Positions 1 to 7,011 of a DNA stretch of 48,278 bases are shown here, in pieces (position 1 is the first letter of the stretch; the number at the start of each line of letters is the position of its first letter). Position numbers and translations under genes: made by a program. This DNA comes from CAG-877 sp963660495 (GTDB lineage Bacteria; Bacillota_I; Bacilli_A; RF39; UBA660). Location: the NCBI GenBank assembly GCA_963660495.1, contig CAVKYO010000046.1:1-48278 (forward strand). Direction: 5' to 3'. Under the pieces are notes generated by a model. That model ran no database searches. It worked only from the letters and a program-made list of their open reading frames with translations, and was not told the DNA's origin.

Positions 1-338
1 CTGATTGTGTTATTATCTCTTATGTATCTGCGTACTTCTCCTAATATCATTGGAACAGCATACGTTGAGAATTTTACTTCATGCGATAGATCAAAATTAT
101 CTATAGCTTTTAGAAGTCCGATGCAACCTATTTGAAATAAATCATCCATATTGTCTGTTCTATTGACGAATTTTTTTAATATTGATAATACTAATTTCAA
201 ATTACCTTGGACTAGTAAGTTTCTAGCCTCCTCATCATTTTCTTGCAAACGTTTAAATAATTCTGTCATCTCTTCATTACTTAGTACATTTATTTCATTT
301 GTATTTATACCTGTTATTTCTACTTTGTATTTTGCCAT
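1..338 (-). CDS. sigG: RNA polymerase sporulation sigma factor SigG (5' part, runs off the window)
   Basis: The first ~112 residues are present; the 3' part lies outside the window. The N-terminus reads MAKYKVEITGINTNEMNVLS, matching the SigG-specific KVEICGVDT...VL start of Bacillus SigG. Sigma region 2 follows (NLKLVLSILKKFVNR, DDLFQIGCIGLLKAIDNFDL, VKFSTYAVPMILGEVRRYIRDNN). SigG directs late transcription in the forespore, so the organism probably makes endospores. The ATG at 338-336 is preceded by AAAGGAG. That ribosome site lies in the 3' arm of the hairpin at 346-376, which may block translation of read-through mRNA coming from the ttcA-like gene. SigF is the main alternative; the N-terminal match favours SigG. 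Confidence 0.88.
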   Translation of the reverse strand, partial: MAKYKVEITGINTNEINVLSNEEMTELFKRLQENDEEARNLLVQGNLKLVLSILKKFVNRTDNMDDLFQIGCIGLLKAIDNFDLSHEVKFSTYAVPMILGEVRRYIRDNNTI

Positions 339-345
339 TAAAAAG

Positions 346-376
346 CTCCTTTCTATCTAATTGTGATAAAAAGGAG
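346..376 (-). terminator. Terminator hairpin after ttcA-like gene that also contains the sigG ribosome site
   Basis: On the minus strand CTCCTTTTTATC (376-365) pairs with GATAGAAAGGAG (357-346). This is a 12-bp stem with one G-U pair and a 7-nt loop, followed by CTTTTT. The 3' arm contains the AAAGGAG that serves sigG. The element can therefore stop transcripts of the upstream gene and mask the sigG ribosome site in any read-through RNA. A promoter starting inside the hairpin would release the site. Confidence 0.7.
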
Positions 377-394
377 TTTTTTTTATTCATATTA

Positions 395-1207
395 TTAATA
401 TTTTGCCAAAAAGCTTTCTTTGTGGGAATCTTTTTTTATAGCTAACACTGTATCAACATTAACATTTTCTGATGACTTAAAAATATTGTACGGAATATTT
501 TTATTTTGTTTTTCTAAAGATTTGATTAATTCTTTTATTTCTTGACGTTTTGAATCTTTTTTTGTTTCTTTATTTGTGAACTTGCAAGCACAATTGATGA
601 ATTCAAGATTGTTATACTTTGCCCAGCGAATGATACTTTCTTCTCTTACTAAATATAATGGACGAATTAGTTCCATGTTTTCAAAATTGGTACTTTTTAG
701 CTTAGGCATCATACTCTTATATTCTCCGCCATAGATGATTGATAGCATTATGGTTTCTATTACATCGTCAAAGTGATGGCCAAGGGCAATTTTATTGCAG
801 CCTAATTCTTGAGCACGAGCATATAAAAAACCTCTTCTCATTCTGGCACATAGATAGCATGGTGAATCACTTGCTAGCTTATCAGTTACATCAAATATGT
901 TTGAATTGTATGTTTTTATATCTATTCCAAGTGTTGTAGCATTGTTTTCGATTTTTTTCCTATTTAACTCATTATAACCTGGATCCATTACGATATACTC
1001 TAAGTCAAATTTCACTTTACCATGTTTTTGTAGTTCTTCTAGGCATTTAGCTAGAAGGTTTGAATCTTTTCCACCAGATATGCAAACAGCAATTTTGTCG
1101 CCTTCTTTTATAAGTTCATAGTCTCTTACGGCTTTCATGAATGGGCGCCAGATATCTTTTCTGAATCTTGTAATTATACTTCTTTCAATTTCTTCTTTAA
1201 CTGTCAT
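395..1207 (-). CDS. ttcA: TtcA-family PP-loop tRNA thiolation protein
   Basis: A 270-residue PP-loop ATPase of the N-type family. The nucleotide-binding loop SGGKDS lies at about residues 44-49. A Cys pair in SPCYLCARMRRG and a later INCACK Cys match the three cysteines that hold the iron-sulfur cluster in TtcA. TtcA makes 2-thiocytidine at position 32 of some tRNAs from ATP and a sulfur donor. The ATG is preceded by AGG at good spacing and the gene sits 14 bases after trmL, so the two are probably co-transcribed. The GHHFDD motif is typical of the family. The exact substrate in this lineage (s2C32 or another thiolation) cannot be told from sequence alone. Confidence 0.82.
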   Translation of the reverse strand: MTVKEEIERSIITRFRKDIWRPFMKAVRDYELIKEGDKIAVCISGGKDSNLLAKCLEELQKHGKVKFDLEYIVMDPGYNELNRKKIENNATTLGIDIKTYNSNIFDVTDKLASDSPCYLCARMRRGFLYARAQELGCNKIALGHHFDDVIETIMLSIIYGGEYKSMMPKLKSTNFENMELIRPLYLVREESIIRWAKYNNLEFINCACKFTNKETKKDSKRQEIKELIKSLEKQNKNIPYNIFKSSENVNVDTVLAIKKDSHKESFLAKY

Positions 1208-1221
1208 TTTATCAACCTACT

Positions 1222-1734
1222 TTAATCTCTTTCTAAATAATCGCTTCCTTTAAATGGCTCTTCGCGTAGTAAGTCATTATAGTCTTGTTGGCGTAAGGCC
1301 TCATATATTACTATTGCAACACTGTTTGAAACGTTTAGAGCTCTTACTTTGTCAGTCATAGGAATTCTCATACAATGATCTAAGTCCTCTTTTAAAATTT
1401 CTTTAGGTATTCCAGTTGACTCCTTGCCAAAGATAAAGTATAAATTTTCATTATTTTTATTACTGTAATCAAAACTTGTATGAGGCTTTTTTCCATATCT
1501 TGTAAAATAGTAATATATACCAGGATTTTTTTCTTTGAAGTCTTCATAGTTTTCATATACTTCATACTCTAACTTATCAATATAGTTTACACCCGATCTT
1601 TTTAAATGGGCATCATCTAGGACAAAGCCTAATGGTTTTATTAAGTGAAGACGAGTATTTGTTGCGACACAAGTTCTCATGATATTACCTGTATTTTGTG
1701 GTATTTCTGGTTCAAATAATACTATGTTGTTCAT
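1222..1734 (-). CDS. trmL: tRNA (cytidine/uridine-34 2'-O) methyltransferase TrmL
   Basis: A 170-residue SPOUT methyltransferase of the usual TrmL length. The start NIVLFEPEIPQNTGNIMRTC, the middle FIFGKESTGIPKEIL and the C-terminal RIPMTDKVRALNVSNSVAIV are the three conserved blocks that form the trefoil-knot S-adenosylmethionine site. TrmL methylates the ribose of the wobble base in tRNA-Leu isoacceptors. The start ATG has TAGGAG upstream. It lies between a thioredoxin-like membrane protein and the TtcA-like gene, so two tRNA modification genes are adjacent. Confidence 0.9.
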   Translation of the reverse strand: MNNIVLFEPEIPQNTGNIMRTCVATNTRLHLIKPLGFVLDDAHLKRSGVNYIDKLEYEVYENYEDFKEKNPGIYYYFTRYGKKPHTSFDYSNKNNENLYFIFGKESTGIPKEILKEDLDHCMRIPMTDKVRALNVSNSVAIVIYEALRQQDYNDLLREEPFKGSDYLERD

Positions 1735-1753
1735 AATTTTACTCCTAACTAAA

Positions 1754-1769
1754 AGGAGATTAATCTCCT
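1754..1769 (-). terminator. Perfect palindrome at the stop codon of the thioredoxin-like gene
   Basis: AGGAGATTAATCTCCT is a perfect 16-base inverted repeat followed on the minus strand by TTT. It overlaps the stop codon of the gene ending at 1760 and is likely a weak terminator. Its CTCC arm could alternatively pair with the TAGGAG ribosome site of trmL about 15 bases downstream. Confidence 0.5.
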
Positions 1770-2269
1770 ATTTTATTAAATTCTATAAATTGTTTTGTTT
1801 TAGATACTGTTAATTTTTCTTTTTCAGTTCCTTGTAATACGCTGGCAATTTTTCCATTCTCAAAAATCACTAGAGCTGGATACTTGGTTGTCAACTCTAC
1901 TTTACTTTGATATTTTTCATTTAGCTGACTTACGTATTCTTCTTGGTCAACATCGCTTAAATTAAGATATACTATTTTTTCTTGAAGATTCTTCTTAATA
2001 ATAAGTTTTTTGAAATCTTTTTCATAGTTACGACAAGTTGGGTCGCTTGCTGTGCAGACATAAATTACTGTGGACTGATTTTCCATAATGTAATGGTCTA
2101 GGTCCTCACTAGTTATTTCTGATAACGTACCTCTTATTACTGGAATTTCTTTTTTGCTTTCACTATATACTCTATAGCAACTGCAGAAATATAAAGTAAG
2201 TCCTATGGTAGCAACAAAGATTAAAATTATAATTATGTAATTCTTCATGGCTATTTTCTTCTCATCCAT
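1760..2269 (-). CDS. Membrane-anchored thioredoxin-fold-like protein
   Basis: A 169-residue protein with a short cytoplasmic start, one membrane segment (about residues 9-29) and an extracytoplasmic domain. That domain reads like a thioredoxin fold: a STVIYVCTASDPTC strand-loop, then YLNLSDVDQEEYVSQLNEKY, then the TKYPALVIFENGKIASVLQG pair with the cis-Pro-like YPALVIF. The usual CxxC is replaced by two Cys spaced C-x6-C, so classic oxidoreductase activity is uncertain. It is preceded by AGGAGTGAT. Secreted products of the pilus/T4SS block are rich in cysteine, so a role in extracytoplasmic thiol chemistry is possible but speculative. Confidence 0.6.
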   Translation of the reverse strand: MDEKKIAMKNYIIIILIFVATIGLTLYFCSCYRVYSESKKEIPVIRGTLSEITSEDLDHYIMENQSTVIYVCTASDPTCRNYEKDFKKLIIKKNLQEKIVYLNLSDVDQEEYVSQLNEKYQSKVELTTKYPALVIFENGKIASVLQGTEKEKLTVSKTKQFIEFNKIGD

Positions 2270-2328
2270 TATATCACTCCTATCTATAAATATTTTATCA
2301 TAAAAATTTATTTTTATATAGCATTTTT

Positions 2329-4512
2329 CTACTGATATTTTTTTATTATACTGTACACTTCATCTTTTGTTTCTTGATGAAAGTCTAATCTTATTTGAAT
2401 ATTTTCTTTTAAATATGAGGAAAGTTTTTCTTTTCTTTGTTCAAAATTCATGACATGAGTTAAAACTCCATCATAGAACACAGGGAAAACTCTTGATTTT
2501 ATATCTGTTAGGCAATAGTCATAGTCGTCTTTATTTATATTTAGAATGTTTCCTTTAATAATCATGTTTTCTACTGTACCGTAACACAACATTTGGAAAG
2601 TAAATTTTTCTTTAAATGTTGATTCATAAAGTCTTATAAATTGCTCTATTTCAAGTTGGGATAATTCAACAGATAAAGTTACAGCTTGTAGGCCTAATTT
2701 GTATAGATAATAAGCAGTATATATGTTGTATACATTTAGACCATAGTCTCCGGATAAGCCTTCATATTTTGAAAAATCAAAGTAGTCTGATACTAGACTA
2801 GAATTATATACATTGTCTTTTAACTTTAGTTGACAGCGTTTTGACTTATAAAAGACATTTTGTTTACACTTATATTTTTCATATAATGGTTTTACTTCTG
2901 TATAAATTCTTTCAATATTATTGGATAGACATGCTAATAATTGTTCTTCAGTTTTGACAACAGCAACTATTCCTGGTGACATTTTTTTAGTTTGAACATT
3001 TTTAAATTCTACGTTTTTACTTTCAAATTTTACTTTGCAATTTTGTCTTTTTTGGATTAATTCTTCTACAGCGTTACGACGAATATCATTAAGTTCTTTT
3101 ATTGAAATAAATATTTCTTCATCACATTTTAAATATACATTTTGGCATTCAAATGGTGTATTACCAAGTTTTGATACCTGGTGTTTTATTCTTTCTTGGG
3201 TAATAGCTTCTGTTCTAGCCTTTTCAACAATGCTTCCTTGAAGTGATATTTTATTATTTTGATCATCAATAAGTTCAATTGATAAATTTTTGCCAATATG
3301 AGCTTCTACTGTTATTGTTACAGGGATTTTTCTACTTGGTAACTCCTTTAGTGATTTATTTAAATTATAATCGATTGTTTTACATACTATGTCATTTTCT
3401 GTTAGACCTATCTTGTTATCTATGTAGCAAATGTCGGAGGCAGTGTTAACTAGCTTTTTATTTTTATTGTATAAATAATTTACTATTAGGCCTTTGTTTG
3501 AATTTAAGAATCTAATACCATCTTGTTGATTTAATGGCTTATCTAGTTTTATTTTTATTTTGTCCTTTGTTACTTCAATAACTTTTCCTATTTGTAATCC
3601 TATATGGTTAGGACTTTTAGTATTCATTAATTCTTCTTCAGTACAATTAAATAGATGTCCAGTTGTGAAACCACGGTTAAATATTGTTTTAAGTTCATTA
3701 TTTGCTTCCTTTATATTTGTTTGTTCATAATTATCAATAAGATTTCTATAAAATCTAGTTATAAAGCCAACGTATTCTGGACTTTTCATACGACCTTCAA
3801 TTTTAAAACATAATATATTACTTTCGAGCAATTCTTTAAATTTAGTTGAAGTGTTTAGTTCTTTAGTACTTAGTAAGTATTTGTTATTAGAAAGTGTTTT
3901 TCCATTGTGTTTAAGAGTATATGGTAGACGACAGCTTCCGGCACATTCACCGAGATTTCCGGAACGATGACCAATTTGACTACTCATAAGACAACAGCCT
4001 GAATAGCAAATACATAGTGCTCCATGGACAAAAACTTCTTTTTCGATTGGAACGTCAATAGAATTAATTTCTTCTAAAGACATCTCTCTGGAGAAAACAA
4101 CACGTTTTACTCCTAATTTGTAAAATAGTTCGGCGGTTTCTTTTGATGAGGTATTTGCTTGAGTTGAAGCATGTACTTCTAGATTAGGATACTTTTCTAA
4201 AACAAGGCATAGCATACCAAAGTCTTGAATTAAAATAGCGTCTATTCCATTTTTATGTAGAAACTCAACTTGGTCAAGGAATGAATTTACTTCATCATTT
4301 TTAACTAATGTATTCATAGTAGCATATATTTTTACACCGTATAGATGACATAGTTTTATAGCCTCAATTATTTCATCATTTGTAAAGTTACTGGCGAATT
4401 TTCTGGCACCAAATTTTTTGCAGCCAACATAGACAGCGTCTGCACCAGAGAAGATAGCTTGTTTTAGGCACTCCATATTTCCTGCTGGAGCAAGAAGTTC
4501 ATGTTTAATCAT
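2329..4512 (-). CDS. U32-family protein, RlhA/TrhP-like RNA hydroxylation factor
   Basis: A 727-residue protein of the peptidase U32 family. It starts ELLAPAGNMECLKQAIFSGA and carries the U32 signature EVFVHGALCICYSGCCLMS at about residues 160-180, then GECAGSCRLPY with cluster-type cysteines. Length and C-terminal extension match the long DUF3656-containing group that includes E. coli RlhA (23S rRNA C2501 hydroxylation), rather than the short TrhP pair. Despite the family name, proteolysis is not the established function. The ATG has GAGGTG upstream, and an extended -10 promoter lies at 4537-4546. Neighbouring RNA-modification genes fit this reading. Confidence 0.8.
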   Translation of the reverse strand: MIKHELLAPAGNMECLKQAIFSGADAVYVGCKKFGARKFASNFTNDEIIEAIKLCHLYGVKIYATMNTLVKNDEVNSFLDQVEFLHKNGIDAILIQDFGMLCLVLEKYPNLEVHASTQANTSSKETAELFYKLGVKRVVFSREMSLEEINSIDVPIEKEVFVHGALCICYSGCCLMSSQIGHRSGNLGECAGSCRLPYTLKHNGKTLSNNKYLLSTKELNTSTKFKELLESNILCFKIEGRMKSPEYVGFITRFYRNLIDNYEQTNIKEANNELKTIFNRGFTTGHLFNCTEEELMNTKSPNHIGLQIGKVIEVTKDKIKIKLDKPLNQQDGIRFLNSNKGLIVNYLYNKNKKLVNTASDICYIDNKIGLTENDIVCKTIDYNLNKSLKELPSRKIPVTITVEAHIGKNLSIELIDDQNNKISLQGSIVEKARTEAITQERIKHQVSKLGNTPFECQNVYLKCDEEIFISIKELNDIRRNAVEELIQKRQNCKVKFESKNVEFKNVQTKKMSPGIVAVVKTEEQLLACLSNNIERIYTEVKPLYEKYKCKQNVFYKSKRCQLKLKDNVYNSSLVSDYFDFSKYEGLSGDYGLNVYNIYTAYYLYKLGLQAVTLSVELSQLEIEQFIRLYESTFKEKFTFQMLCYGTVENMIIKGNILNINKDDYDYCLTDIKSRVFPVFYDGVLTHVMNFEQRKEKLSSYLKENIQIRLDFHQETKDEVYSIIKKYQ

Positions 4513-4536
4513 AGTAACACCTCAATTTCTTAGTAA

Positions 4537-4546
4537 ATTATATCAC
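4537..4546 (-). promoter_or_regulatory. Extended -10 promoter for the U32-family gene
   Basis: The minus strand reads GTGATATAAT, a TG-n-TATAAT extended -10. The -35 region is poor. It lies 25 bases upstream of the start codon of the gene at 2329-4512. Confidence 0.5.
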
Positions 4547-4590
4547 AAACTATGAATATATTAAATTGTTTATTGTGCATATATTTTATT

Positions 4591-4950
4591 ATGAATGATA
4601 ACAAGAAAAAAATAGAAAGATTAACTATTGAAAATTATATTTGGGCTGTTTATATAGTAATTGCTTTTCTAAACATTTATGGTGATGAACTGGTTAAGAA
4701 ACATTTACGTTCTAATGATGAGGTTGCGAATAAAAAGGCCGTAAATCTATTTAGAAAAATTGTAATTGCGAATATTGTTATATATTTATATTTTTTAGGT
4801 AGAAATTATAGTGAATGGAAGGAAAATAATTACGACAAAAAACATCTTGTTAGATTCATTGGCAGTATCTTGGTATTTGTTGGAACTTTGTGTTTTTTCT
4901 ATTTTCAAAGTTCTATTGATACGGAAGATGACTCTTTGTCAAATATTTGA
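4591..4950 (+). CDS. Small membrane protein, paralogue of the protein at 5272-5646
   Basis: A protein of about 119 residues with no family I recognise. It has three likely membrane segments: YIWAVYIVIAFLNIY, KIVIANIVIYLYFLG and FIGSILVFVGTLCFFYF. I start it at the ATG at 4591 rather than the in-frame ATG at 4552. From there MNDNKKKIERLTIENYIW aligns with MENKEEILRTIEIENYIW of the second protein, and the bases before both starts match. Neither start has a purine-rich ribosome site; both have TATATT five bases before the ATG, so a leaderless message is possible. The 3' end overlaps the convergent gene ending at 4939 by 12 bases. Confidence 0.6.
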   Translation: MNDNKKKIERLTIENYIWAVYIVIAFLNIYGDELVKKHLRSNDEVANKKAVNLFRKIVIANIVIYLYFLGRNYSEWKENNYDKKHLVRFIGSILVFVGTLCFFYFQSSIDTEDDSLSNI

Positions 4951-5220
4951 TTTTAAATTATTTAGTTCTTTTTCCAGTGCGTTTAGAAGTTGCTGGAGCA
5001 TATCTATTTCTTGTTTTTCTTTAGATTTTTCTGGTGCTATATTTCTTTCTTGTTGAACTTGTTTATAATAGGCATTGGTGCATAAGACTTGAGCTGTTAG
5101 CATCAGCCAGTTGCCTAGGGCGTTTTGTTCATTAGCAGTTAAGTTATCTATAAGTAAATAGCCGACAATTATAGCACTGGCAGAAAAAGTTTTTGGTGAT
5201 ATATTTGGTATTAAATTCAT
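4939..5220 (-). CDS. Small membrane and coiled-coil protein between two paralogues
   Basis: A 93-residue protein starting MNLIPNISPKTFSASAIIVG. It has an N-terminal hydrophobic segment (about 12-30), a second amphipathic stretch with LGNWLMLTAQVL, and a charged C-terminal helix (KEKQEIDMLQQLLNALEKEL) with coiled-coil heptads. I chose the ATG at 5220 because AGGTGA lies five bases upstream; the longer GTG start at 5229 would overlap that site. It is divergent from the gene at 5272 across 51 bases and convergent with the gene at 4591. Function unknown. Confidence 0.65.
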   Translation of the reverse strand: MNLIPNISPKTFSASAIIVGYLLIDNLTANEQNALGNWLMLTAQVLCTNAYYKQVQQERNIAPEKSKEKQEIDMLQQLLNALEKELNNLKSNI

Positions 5221-5271
5221 TTTACTCACCTATAAAATTATATTATTATTTTTAAAAGAATATATTTTAAT

Positions 5272-5646
5272 ATGGAAAATAAAGAAGAAATACTTAGGAC
5301 AATAGAAATAGAAAATTATATTTGGGTTATATATTTAGTTATAATATTTCTTTCTTTTATTGCGAATAAAGAAGAAGTTAATTACTTTATAAATAATGAT
5401 ATGCAATCTAAAAGTAATTATAGAAAACTGATAATTATAATTTTTTCTATTGCTCTTGGTATCTATTATTATTTTTTTGTATCTGGATATAAAACATATA
5501 AAAATCTATCTCCTTATGATACGGAAAGTAAGAAGTTTTTTGAAACGATTAATTTTATTGCTAATATTTTGATTTTGATATCTGGCGTGATTTTCTTATT
5601 TATTGCAATTTTTGATGAGGAGTTAGAGACAGAAATTGCCTTTTAA
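5272..5646 (+). CDS. Small membrane protein, paralogue of the protein at 4591-4950
   Basis: A 124-residue hydrophobic protein with three predicted membrane segments (YIWVIYLVIIFLSFI, LIIIIFSIALGIYYYFFV, FIANILILISGVIFLFIAIF) and an acidic end. The N-terminal EIENYIW block and the overall layout match the protein at 4591-4950, so the two are probably diverged duplicates. The ATG follows TATATTTTAAT directly with no ribosome site, as in the paralogue. It is followed by a hairpin terminator. Function unknown. Confidence 0.6.
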   Translation: MENKEEILRTIEIENYIWVIYLVIIFLSFIANKEEVNYFINNDMQSKSNYRKLIIIIFSIALGIYYYFFVSGYKTYKNLSPYDTESKKFFETINFIANILILISGVIFLFIAIFDEELETEIAF

Positions 5647-5654
5647 GAAAAAAA

Positions 5655-5682
5655 CAGATTCAACTATGTGAATCAGTTTTTC
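5655..5682. terminator. Hairpin terminator between convergent genes
   Basis: GATTCA (5657-5662) pairs with TGAATC (5669-5674). The stem is flanked by an A-run on the left and TTTTT on the right, so it can act on both strands. It separates the small membrane gene ending at 5646 and rubrerythrin ending at 5688. Confidence 0.7.
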
Positions 5683-5687
5683 GTATT

Positions 5688-6230
5688 TTACTTATAGTTA
5701 TCTGCTTTTACTTCCATAAAACTCTTTGGATGAGCACATACTGGACATACTTCTAATGCGTTTTCGCCAGTATAAACATAACCGCAGTTTCTACATACCC
5801 AAATTTTATTGCCATCTTTTTTAAATACTCTATCATCTTTGATATTCTTTAGTAATGTTAAATATCTTTCTTCATGTTCTTTTTCTATTTCGCCAACTTT
5901 TTCAAATAGGTTAGCTATACGAGTAAAGCCTTCTTCTTTAGCTACTGCTGCAAATTCTTTGTACATTTCAGTCCATTCATAATTTTCGCCAGCTGCAGCA
6001 TCTTCAAGATTTTCAATAGTTGATGGAACTTGTCCATTGTGTAATTCTTTAAACCATAATTTAGCGTGTTCTTTTTCATTGTTTGCTGTTTCTTCAAATA
6101 TTGCGGCTAATTGTTCATAACCGTCTTTTTTAGCTTTGCTTGCGTAAAATGTATATTTGTTTCTAGCCTGACTTTCACCAGAGAATGCTTTTAATAGATT
6201 TTGTTCTGTTTTACTACCTTTTAATTCCAT
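5688..6230 (-). CDS. rbr: Rubrerythrin
   Basis: A 180-residue rubrerythrin. The N-terminal ferritin-like four-helix domain carries the diiron ligands in SGESQARNKYTFYA, EETANNEKEHAKLW and EKVGEIEKEHEERY. The C-terminal rubredoxin domain has two Cys pairs (CRNCGYVYTG and CPVCAHP) that hold one iron. Rubrerythrins reduce hydrogen peroxide in anaerobes. The start is the ATG at 6230 with AGAGG eight bases upstream; the longer frame upstream is not translated. The gene follows the Fur-family regulator closely, so both are probably transcribed from the operator-controlled promoter at 6686-6714. This points to an anaerobic lifestyle with peroxide defence. Confidence 0.93.
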   Translation of the reverse strand: MELKGSKTEQNLLKAFSGESQARNKYTFYASKAKKDGYEQLAAIFEETANNEKEHAKLWFKELHNGQVPSTIENLEDAAAGENYEWTEMYKEFAAVAKEEGFTRIANLFEKVGEIEKEHEERYLTLLKNIKDDRVFKKDGNKIWVCRNCGYVYTGENALEVCPVCAHPKSFMEVKADNYK

Positions 6231-6255
6231 TGTAATACCTCTTTTCCAAATAATT

Positions 6256-6651
6256 TTATTTTTTTGATAATAATTCTTTACATGTAGAGCATAGACCAAG
6301 ACAAGTTATTTTCACATCAGTAATTATGAATTCATTATTACTAGCGACAGTTGAAATAATTGAACTATAGGTTTCATCGAATATGTCAAATATTTTCTGG
6401 CAGTTTGTACATAACAAATGATAGTGTTTATTTTCATTACCATCAAAATGAAATTGGCCAGATAAGTCGGTTATTTTTTCTACTTCATTAGATTCTACTA
6501 GTTCATTTATGTTTCTGTATACTGTTGCTTGACCTATCTTTTGGTTTTTATTTTGGACTTTTTTATAGATATCTGCCATTGTTGGATGACTTCTGTCTTC
6601 TCTTATAGTTTCCAAAATTATTTGTTTTTGTTTTGTGACTCTTTTCTTCAT
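6256..6651 (-). CDS. Fur-family metalloregulator, PerR-like
   Basis: A 131-residue Fur-family repressor. The N-terminal winged helix contains QATVYRNINELVE. The C-terminal metal-binding dimer domain has HYHLLCTNCQKIFDI and CLGLCSTC, that is, the two CxxC pairs of the structural zinc site. Family members sense peroxide (PerR) or iron (Fur). The adjacent rubrerythrin favours PerR, but the operator is the TGATAATnATTATCA form common to both. I start at the ATG at 6651, preceded by AGGAAGAG. The operator sits between the -10 box and this start, so it is very likely autoregulated. Confidence 0.85.
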   Translation of the reverse strand: MKKRVTKQKQIILETIREDRSHPTMADIYKKVQNKNQKIGQATVYRNINELVESNEVEKITDLSGQFHFDGNENKHYHLLCTNCQKIFDIFDETYSSIISTVASNNEFIITDVKITCLGLCSTCKELLSKK

Positions 6652-6665
6652 ACAACTCTTCCTAT

Positions 6666-6680
6666 TGATAATCATTATCA
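6666..6680. promoter_or_regulatory. Fur/PerR operator, perfect 7-1-7 palindrome
   Basis: TGATAATCATTATCA is a perfect 7-1-7 inverted repeat. It matches the Fur box core and differs from the Bacillus Per box at one position per half. It lies just downstream of the -10 at 6686-6691 and would cover the transcription start of the regulator-rubrerythrin operon. Confidence 0.88.
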
Positions 6681-6685
6681 TTTAT

Positions 6686-6714
6686 ATTGTATCAATGTAA
6701 CGTTTTTTTGTCAA
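6686..6714 (-). promoter_or_regulatory. Promoter of the Fur-family regulator and rubrerythrin operon
   Basis: On the minus strand TTGACA (6714-6709), a 17-base spacer and TACAAT (6691-6686) form a near-consensus housekeeping promoter, with the operator directly downstream. Confidence 0.85.
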
Positions 6715-6720
6715 TTAGTT

Positions 6721-6762
6721 TTAGGCAAATGTGAACTATTTTTAGGCAAATGTGAACTATTT
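6721..6762. repeat. Tandem 21-bp direct repeat, two perfect copies
   Basis: TTAGGCAAATGTGAACTATT plus one T occurs at 6721-6741 and again without a gap at 6742-6762. It lies immediately upstream of the regulator promoter and ahead of the divergent small gene at 6799. The regularity of one 21-base period (two helical turns) would place two proteins on the same face of DNA. Confidence 0.85.
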
Positions 6763-6798
6763 TTTTCTTTTTTCATAGACTACTATAGGTGAAGAGTA

Positions 6799-7011
6799 AT
6801 GAAAAGTAAACATCCATTCTTTTGTAATTGTAATTCTTGCAAGCAAAAAAGAAAGAGTAATATATTCTATCTTATTGGTGTTATTGTTGTATTTATTATT
6901 TTATTTTATCAAATGTTATTATTACTTTTTATAACTACTAGACTTAATGTTGTTATATTGCTGTTTGAATTTATAATGTTATGTTTCTTGGTCTTCTTGG
7001 TCTTCTTTTGA
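6799..7011 (+). CDS. Small membrane protein with N-terminal Cys cluster
   Basis: A 70-residue protein. An N-terminal HPFFCNCNSCKQKRK with three Cys (CxCxxC) is followed by two hydrophobic helices (about 23-45 and 50-70). AGGTGA precedes the ATG by six bases, which supports translation. The C-terminus overlaps the convergent ysxE-like gene by 33 bases. No family recognised; the Cys cluster could bind a metal. The overlap and short length leave some doubt. Confidence 0.5.
   Translation: MKSKHPFFCNCNSCKQKRKSNIFYLIGVIVVFIILFYQMLLLLFITTRLNVVILLFEFIMLCFLVFLVFF

Noticed and set aside
6231..6299. N-terminal extension of rubrerythrin
   Set aside because: It would overlap the regulator gene; the ATG at 6230 has a good ribosome site and gives the standard family start.
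6721..6762. CRISPR-like repeat
   Set aside because: Only two copies, adjacent with no spacer and no cas genes; called a tandem repeat instead.
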